This document shows, one piece after another, positions 59,240-64,000 of a stretch of 64,000 nucleotides of DNA. This DNA comes from Sciurus carolinensis. Taxonomy: Eukaryota > Chordata > Mammalia > Rodentia > Sciuridae. The position numbers and the translations under genes are program-made. The stretch is from positions 170,619,598-170,683,597 of the forward strand of contig NC_062217.1 in NCBI RefSeq assembly GCF_902686445.1. Reading direction: 5' to 3'. The first letter of the stretch is position 1. Each line of letters opens with the position of its first letter. The notes beneath the pieces are model-generated. The model was not told the origin of the DNA and made no database searches. It worked only from the letters and a program-made list of their open reading frames with translations.

Positions 59240-60260
59240 GTGAGAGAACTCTGCCAGCTTATTATTTTTTTAATACATAAAGTGCATAGAAATACATGAT
59301 GTAGCTTTATTTTGTTTTCCTAAAAATTCCATGCCTTTCAAACTGCCTCCCAATTGATCTCAGGTGTCTGGTTCGAGTTAAAGCATGGTTAATAAAGGTG
59401 ATCGTGAAGTCCCACATCAGGGTCATAGTCATTATTTAATGAAAATTGTAAAAGGAAATTACAAGTCTGGTTGTAATATTTTATTCCCAGAAGCAATTCC
59501 TGTCCCTTGTTTATATGCCAGAGCATTTAGGCAAATCTTACTCCCCAAATGCCCCCACCTAATTCTGATGAGGCTAGGGAATCGCTAAATGAGCTGCTTT
59601 CTAATTGAGGAGGTTGGGAGAATGCTGGAGAAAATGGTGGGCACGGCTGCTGCAGATGAGGCATGAAGCTGCCTCCCAAATGCAAAGACATTATCTGGAG
59701 TCCTTTTGAGTTGGTGTGTTTTTGAGCTCCTTGTCATATAAATGACAAGTGGTTTGTAAGTTGGGGCTCTGTCAGTGGGAACAGAGAAGGTTCCCACTGA
59801 AAGCCAGCTCCTGAGCTGACAGGAAGAGCTCTGCTCTCCGCTGAGCAGCACTGACTCCTATCCAGTAGGTGAGGGGGAAGTCGAGGACAGAACGTGGGTC
59901 TCCACCAACATCAGCCTGTGCTTGGGGGCGCCATGGACGCCTGCAGTGAAGAACTGTCCTCCCCTAACTTCAAGAAGCCGTGTCCAGCTAGTGCATTACC
60001 AATGGTACCAAATGGTGATTTGAGTCAAAGGTAGTGTCCATTTTATGTGAACTTACAGCTTTACTTTTCTTATGAATTTGAATATTTAAGAATATTAGGC
60101 AAGGCATTTTAAACAACAAAAACTTGCTGACCCCAAAGAATTGGGATTTTTGGTCAAATGAGTCATGGTAGCTATCTGTGCCTTGCAAATGTCACCAGGG
60201 ACAAAACTGCAGGGAGCTGCACTGAGCACATTGATCTCTTTTCTCTGTGTTTTTCCCAAG
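59240..60260 (+). other. FANK1: FANK1 intron 4
   Basis: This short GT-AG intron (gtgaga...ccaag, phase 2) is free of obvious interspersed repeats. Its repeat-free state and AT-rich homeobox-like words around 59385-59710 make it a possible site of conserved noncoding sequence. Confidence 0.9.
59385..59710. promoter_or_regulatory. Candidate conserved noncoding element in intron 4
   Basis: Repeat-free sequence with homeobox- and TAAT-type words (catggttaataaaggtgatc, catttaggcaaatctta, gctttctaattgagg), 150 bp beyond exon 4. Suggested only by texture and lack of repeats. Confidence 0.3.
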
Positions 60261-60335
60261 CCATGTCAAAGTTGATGTTCCCAATAAGTTTGGCTTTACT
60301 GCTCTGATGGTTGCTGCCCAGAAAGGATATACCAG
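60261..60335 (+). CDS. FANK1: FANK1 coding exon 5 (ankyrin repeat)
   Basis: This exon encodes a canonical ankyrin-repeat start. The translation [20 protein letters not shown] then KGYT contains the [12 protein letters not shown] variant of the ankyrin consensus G-x-T-P-L-H-x-A-A-x-x-G. The acceptor is tttttcccaag at 60250-60260 and the donor GTAGGG is at 60336. The exon is 75 bp: 1 base completes Gly from exon 4, 24 codons follow, and 2 bases of an Arg codon are finished by exon 6. His at the exon start replaces the Arg remembered for human FANK1. All other residues of this exon match the human protein as I recall it, which marks it as the most constrained part seen here. Confidence 0.95.
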
Positions 60336-61090
60336 GTAGGGCGCTTGCTCATCCCTGAGTGACGGGTTCAACATTGCCCTTCCCCCAGAGTCTCCAGTCA
60401 GGATGGGGGTGGAAGGGAAGTGGGTCCAGGGAACCTTGTTTCTATTGTCTTTACCAAATGCACCCATCGGAATTCAGCTGCTTTTATCATAAAGTTATGT
60501 ACATGTAGAAGAGAACATAAGATACGTAGTTGTATATTAGGGAAGAGAGGGAACCATTTAATTCCATGCAATTTATCTTCTATCTCCTGGGAACACTGGC
60601 TATTGGAATTTGAATTTCTTTAAACCAATTTAAAAAGGGTAGGTGAGGAACATTCTGGAAAACAAACTTCCCTGTTAGGCTCCCAAGATATGGTTTTGAT
60701 AACACATTCTATTATCTGTCCCACAAAGTAAGGTATGATACTAACATCTGTTTTCCAATCTTATTTATATTTTGGTTCAATTGCATTTTGAAAAAAATAG
60801 AAATGTTTTCATTAAATGCTACTATTTGAGAATATAGTTAAAATGACTGTAAAATGATAGTTTCGTGCCATGTGGGTAGTTCGATCTTAATGACTAATTC
60901 ATGTAAAGGGCATAAACCTGATTTTTGGTGTGGCGAGGGTTTTCCACCTTAATGATGTCCTGTCTGGTTTTGAAGATGGAGAAGGTGTTGCAGGATGTAC
61001 CTTCAACATCCCAGTATTGATTTTTACTGTTATCACGGGTTCCATGTCATTAAAGCAACTTATCTGTACTTCTAACTTTGTTTCCTTTAG
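60336..61090 (+). other. FANK1: FANK1 intron 5
   Basis: This 755-bp GT-AG intron (gtaggg...tttag, phase 2) has no recognisable repeat or gene. Confidence 0.9.
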
Positions 61091-61156
61091 GCTTGTGAAA
61101 ATCTTAGTTTCTAATGGTACAGATGTGAATCTGAAGAATGGCAGTGGCAAGGACAG
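61091..61156 (+). CDS. FANK1: FANK1 coding exon 6 (ankyrin repeat)
   Basis: This exon completes the ankyrin repeat begun in exon 5. It reads LVKILVSNGTDVNLKNGSGKD, matching L-V-x-x-L-L-x-x-G-A-D-V-N-x-x-N-x-x-G, the helix-2 and hairpin part of the consensus. The acceptor is tcctttag at 61083-61090 and the donor GTAGGA is at 61157. The exon is 66 bp (1 + 21 codons + 2). The last two bases (AG) begin a Ser codon that exon 7 should complete. The expected exon 7 (an LMLACYAGHLDVVKYLRR-like repeat) is not found between 61157 and 64000, so the rest of the ankyrin array lies downstream of the window. Human residues 158-180 correspond. Confidence 0.94.
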
Positions 61157-61659
61157 GTAGGAGGGGAGATGCCTAAAATGTGCTGATGTGACTGTGATTG
61201 TATCACTCAGCTGGGGCCCAGAGGGTCTTTGACTTAACCTGAAAGTTTTCTTTAGCTTCTTTTGACAGTACGGAGGGCGAGCACAAACCTGGTCTGTGCA
61301 CTTGGGCTCTCATTCACCCGCCTTCTCCAGCCCAGTGAAGAACATTGGAACAGTACCCATCTCTGTGCGGGGTGACCACAAGTGCTGGCCCTGACGCTGT
61401 TCCTCTCTCAGGACTCTCCTTGCACTTGAGCCTTTCTCTGTTTCCTGAGAACTCCTGGTGTTTCTAGAGAAGTAGCCAGAGACACAGCATCAAAAGTACA
61501 ACCACAGAACTTTCCTAAAGTTTCCCTCTGGGCGGGCTGAGGGCAATAAGGAAAAGTTCATGGAAAGAGTGTGATACTTGTAAAGATGAAGGAATGTTTC
61601 TGAAAGACTTAAGTACGTGACAATTTATTAATTAGATTTAATTAGTTAATCAAAACCAG

Positions 61660-61765
61660 CCAATGTTTATTGAATGACTCACACCTGTCAGGCACTGTGC
61701 TTGGTGCTTGGGTAAGAGGGCACAAAAGGCCAAGCTTTGCTCTCATGGTCACATAATGCACACAG
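61660..61765 (+). mobile_element. Ancient mammal-wide repeat fragment
   Basis: The words 'atgtttattgaatgactcac' and 'gtcaggcactgtgcttggtg' resemble the head of the repeat at 49290. Class unresolved. Confidence 0.45.
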
Positions 61766-62509
61766 GTCAAAGGTCTGGACACCACACACAAATGTCTGTG
61801 GACAGCCATAACACACCAATCGTTCAGTTTCTAAAGTCAGAAGGCCCACCTGCTACACTCTTTGGACATAGTGCAGTAACAGATTTAAATAACATTTAAA
61901 AACTTATAAATTTGAGAAGTATTTTCTAAGTAATTAGGTTAGTTGCTGGCTTAGTTCCAAATTTAAAGAGTTTGAAAAGAATAATGCCAATTTACAAAGA
62001 AAAAAGGACAGGAAACAAAAAAGTGAGGAAGGAAATAAAATAGAGAGAGAACTTGGTTAATCAAAAAATGGAAGATTATTGAGAAATGTAAGAGTTGACT
62101 CTTAAACAAGAACTTGTCTGATAACATAAAACAATCTCTTGTAAATCTAAAATAAAAGTAGAAATACGGAAGGGAAATAACAGAGGAAATTTACACCTGA
62201 AAAGAAAATGGTGCATTTGTGTCTAATATATCTGATGATTTCATTGAATTGGATACTTTATTGGAGAAACTTTAAACCACCAAAATCAGGCATGAAGCGG
62301 AAAATCTGAAATAACCTATATCCATGCAGCAAATTAGAAAATTTATGGAAGCATTACCTCCAGCATTGGTTCTGTGGCTTAACTATTCTACCTGAAAGTT
62401 GGAGTGCTCCGAGTTTCAAAGGACTATTAATAATCTTGAGCTTTCCCAGAAGAGAGAGGAATCTAAAAACCTACCTTCTGCTAAAACCTGGTAGTAAGAG
62501 AAAGAAACC

Positions 62510-62527
62510 TGTGTGTGTGTGTGTGTT
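62510..62527. repeat. Short (GT)n microsatellite
   Basis: About nine GT units after 'agaaacct'. Confidence 0.8.
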
Positions 62528-62770
62528 GACAAATCTCTTCCTTCCTGACTCGGGGTATTGGAGGCAAGGAAATTCAGTATTAGGAGATTCCCACTCTAAT
62601 GCTTCCCATCAGTAGGTTAGAGATGAACATGGAAGTAGCGTGCACCCCAGTGCCTTTGCTCAAGTGTCTTATTTTTCAAAGTGAAGGATGCTTCCAGCCT
62701 CTAGCGTGTCTGGCTCGCGACTGGCAGAAGTGCATACCCACCATTAACAGCATGCGAGAAGTTCGTGTTT

Positions 62771-62868
62771 TGTTTTTGAGGCAGGTCTCACTGCATTGTC
62801 AGGCTGGCCCTGAACCCACAAACTGCCTGCCTCGGGAGTTGCTGGGATTACGGGTGTGTGACACTGCG
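62771..62868 (-). mobile_element. B1-like SINE monomer, reverse
   Basis: Reverse B1: tttttgaggcaggtctcact ... gctgggattacgggtgtgtg. No ID half. Confidence 0.7.
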
Positions 62869-62984
62869 TAGACCATGCAAACTTAGAAAAGATTCCCGAC
62901 GGTCATCCAGGGTCATTCTTGGTGCTGGAGAATTCCTTTTCTCAATGGCTGTGGTGCCCATAGGAGAGCAGTAAGGATCACAGG

Positions 62985-63170
62985 CAGAGCAGGCACTTCG
63001 ATGTCGGATCCTGGCTCTGTGGATGCGGGGTGTGGCTTTGGGCAGGTTACGTGCCTTCTCTGTACCTCTATAAAATGGGGAGGAGAGAAGTGCTTTACTA
63101 CTGTATTGTTGTGAGAGTTTATTGAGTTAATATATGAAAACTGTAAGACAGTACTTTGAATGTGGTAAGT
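62985..63170 (+). mobile_element. MIR
   Basis: Contains 'ggatcctggctctgtggatg', 'ggctttgggcaggttacgtg', 'tctgtacctctataaaatgg' and 'tgttgtgagagtttattgag': MIR core and 3' part in order. Confidence 0.75.
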
Positions 63171-63420
63171 CCAGGTTGTATTTTGTTATTTCATGACTGG
63201 ACAGTACTTTGGAAGGCTGATCATGGTGAGATGTGAGTGTGATTCCTGTCCTGCAGAACCCAGGAGAACCAACTTTCAAATACTAGGATGTGGTGAGGAG
63301 GTTCAGTTATGTGACCAACTGCAAAGCAAATTTTTTTAAATACCTGAAATTACTGCTTAATAGGTATAATGTGAAAAATAAAGTAGAATAAAAGATATCT
63401 TGAAAAGCAGCAAGCTGTTT

Positions 63421-63596
63421 GCTGAGTGTAATGGTGCACACCTGTAATCTCAGCAACTCAGGAGGCTGAGATAAAAGGATGGCAACTTCAAGGCCAATCT
63501 CAAAAAATATTTAAAAAATAAAAAATAAAAATAAATAAAAGGATGGGATGTAATTCAATGGTAAAGCACCCCTGGGTTTAATCCCCAGTATCAACC
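63421..63596 (+). mobile_element. MEN-like SINE (B1+ID dimer), sense
   Basis: B1 half (gtaatggtgcacacctgtaa ... aaggccaatctcaaaa), an A-rich linker of AAAAAT/AAATA units, then the ID half (gatgggatgtaattcaatgg, gggtttaatccccagtatc). Confidence 0.85.
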
Positions 63597-64000
63597 AAAA
63601 CAATTTTTTTTTTTTGCATGAGAAAATAAAGCTAGAAAATTATACTGAGAGATATAAAGATTTTAAAAATAGATACATATTTTTAGTTTTTCCAAATTAA
63701 CATACAGATTGAATGTAGCTTCAGATAGAATTACTCCTGGGAACTTGTCAGAATGTAACTTATCTGGAAGAACAAATAGATGATAATAGCTCATGTAACG
63801 TTGTCACAGAGGACTGTGGAAAGATTTGCTTTGGCAGTTATTAAAATACCCTAAAATTTAGAGTAATTAAAGTAGTATGATACTGTACAAATAATTGTAA
63901 AAGTATAGAATGTAATAGAAATCCTAAAGTAGATCCCCATATGCATAGGAACTTAGTATATGATAACAGAAGCAACACAAACCAACAAGGAAGGGTTTGG

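Larger units (their letters stand above)
61157..64000 (+). other. FANK1: FANK1 intron 6 (5' portion)
   Basis: The intron begins with donor gtagga (phase 2) and runs past the window end. It holds an ancient repeat near 61660, a B1-like SINE on the minus strand (62771), a MIR (62985) and a sense MEN-like SINE (63421). Between 61800 and 62770, and after 63600, I see only AT-rich single-copy sequence. Confidence 0.85.

Noticed and set aside
61157..64000. FANK1 exon 7
   Set aside because: No acceptor followed by the expected LMLACYAGHLD-type ankyrin text was found, so it must lie beyond the window.

Overview
The window is mammalian nuclear DNA and almost certainly comes from a squirrel-family rodent (Sciuridae: ground squirrel, marmot or tree squirrel). 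The evidence is the repeat content. It carries many B1+ID dimeric SINEs (MEN-like), tRNA-derived ID/STRID-type SINEs, a lineage-specific L1 3' end, and the older mammalian background of L1M, MIR, MER5A-like and MaLR repeats. There is no bacterial, plasmid or CRISPR content.

One protein-coding gene is supported: FANK1 (fibronectin type III and ankyrin repeat domains 1) on the + strand. Five consecutive coding exons were assembled by hand: 47414-47591, 50509-50633, 59158-59239, 60261-60335 and 61091-61156. They have consensus splice sites and matching phases. They encode about 175 residues, corresponding to human residues 5-180 of about 345: the FN3 domain (exons 2-3) and the start of the ankyrin array (exons 4-6). 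Exon 1 with the promoter, and exon 7 onward, lie outside the window. Positions 1-47413 are therefore read as intron 1.

Layout: 1-22.5 kb is intron 1 with old L1 fragments in both orientations and many SINEs. It includes a nested SINE/ERVK-type LTR (15.5-16.7 kb) and an L1 with a 5' inversion (18.1-18.8 kb). A long, decayed, reverse-oriented L1 with SINEs and a MaLR LTR inside it spans 22.5-28.2 kb. A sense-oriented L1 head at 29.68-32.11 kb carries a YY1-type site, a 34-35-bp tandem array in its 5' UTR and an open ORF1, but has no ORF2. Another reverse L1M mosaic covers 32.1-35.8 kb. From 36-47 kb the intron is mostly single-copy, with young ID insertions at 38.96 and 41.50 kb. The FANK1 exons occupy 47.4-61.2 kb, with a 5'-truncated reverse L1 (54.5-57.25 kb) in intron 3. 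Intron 6 fills the rest.

I found no new multi-gene system. The most notable observations are transposon biology: the ORF1-only L1 flanked by a 10-bp direct repeat, the in-frame A29 tract inside its ORF1, the tandem array in its 5' UTR, the doubly nested insertion with both target-site duplications readable, and a twin-priming-like L1 inversion. Family names for old repeats rest on recognition by eye, not on a database search.
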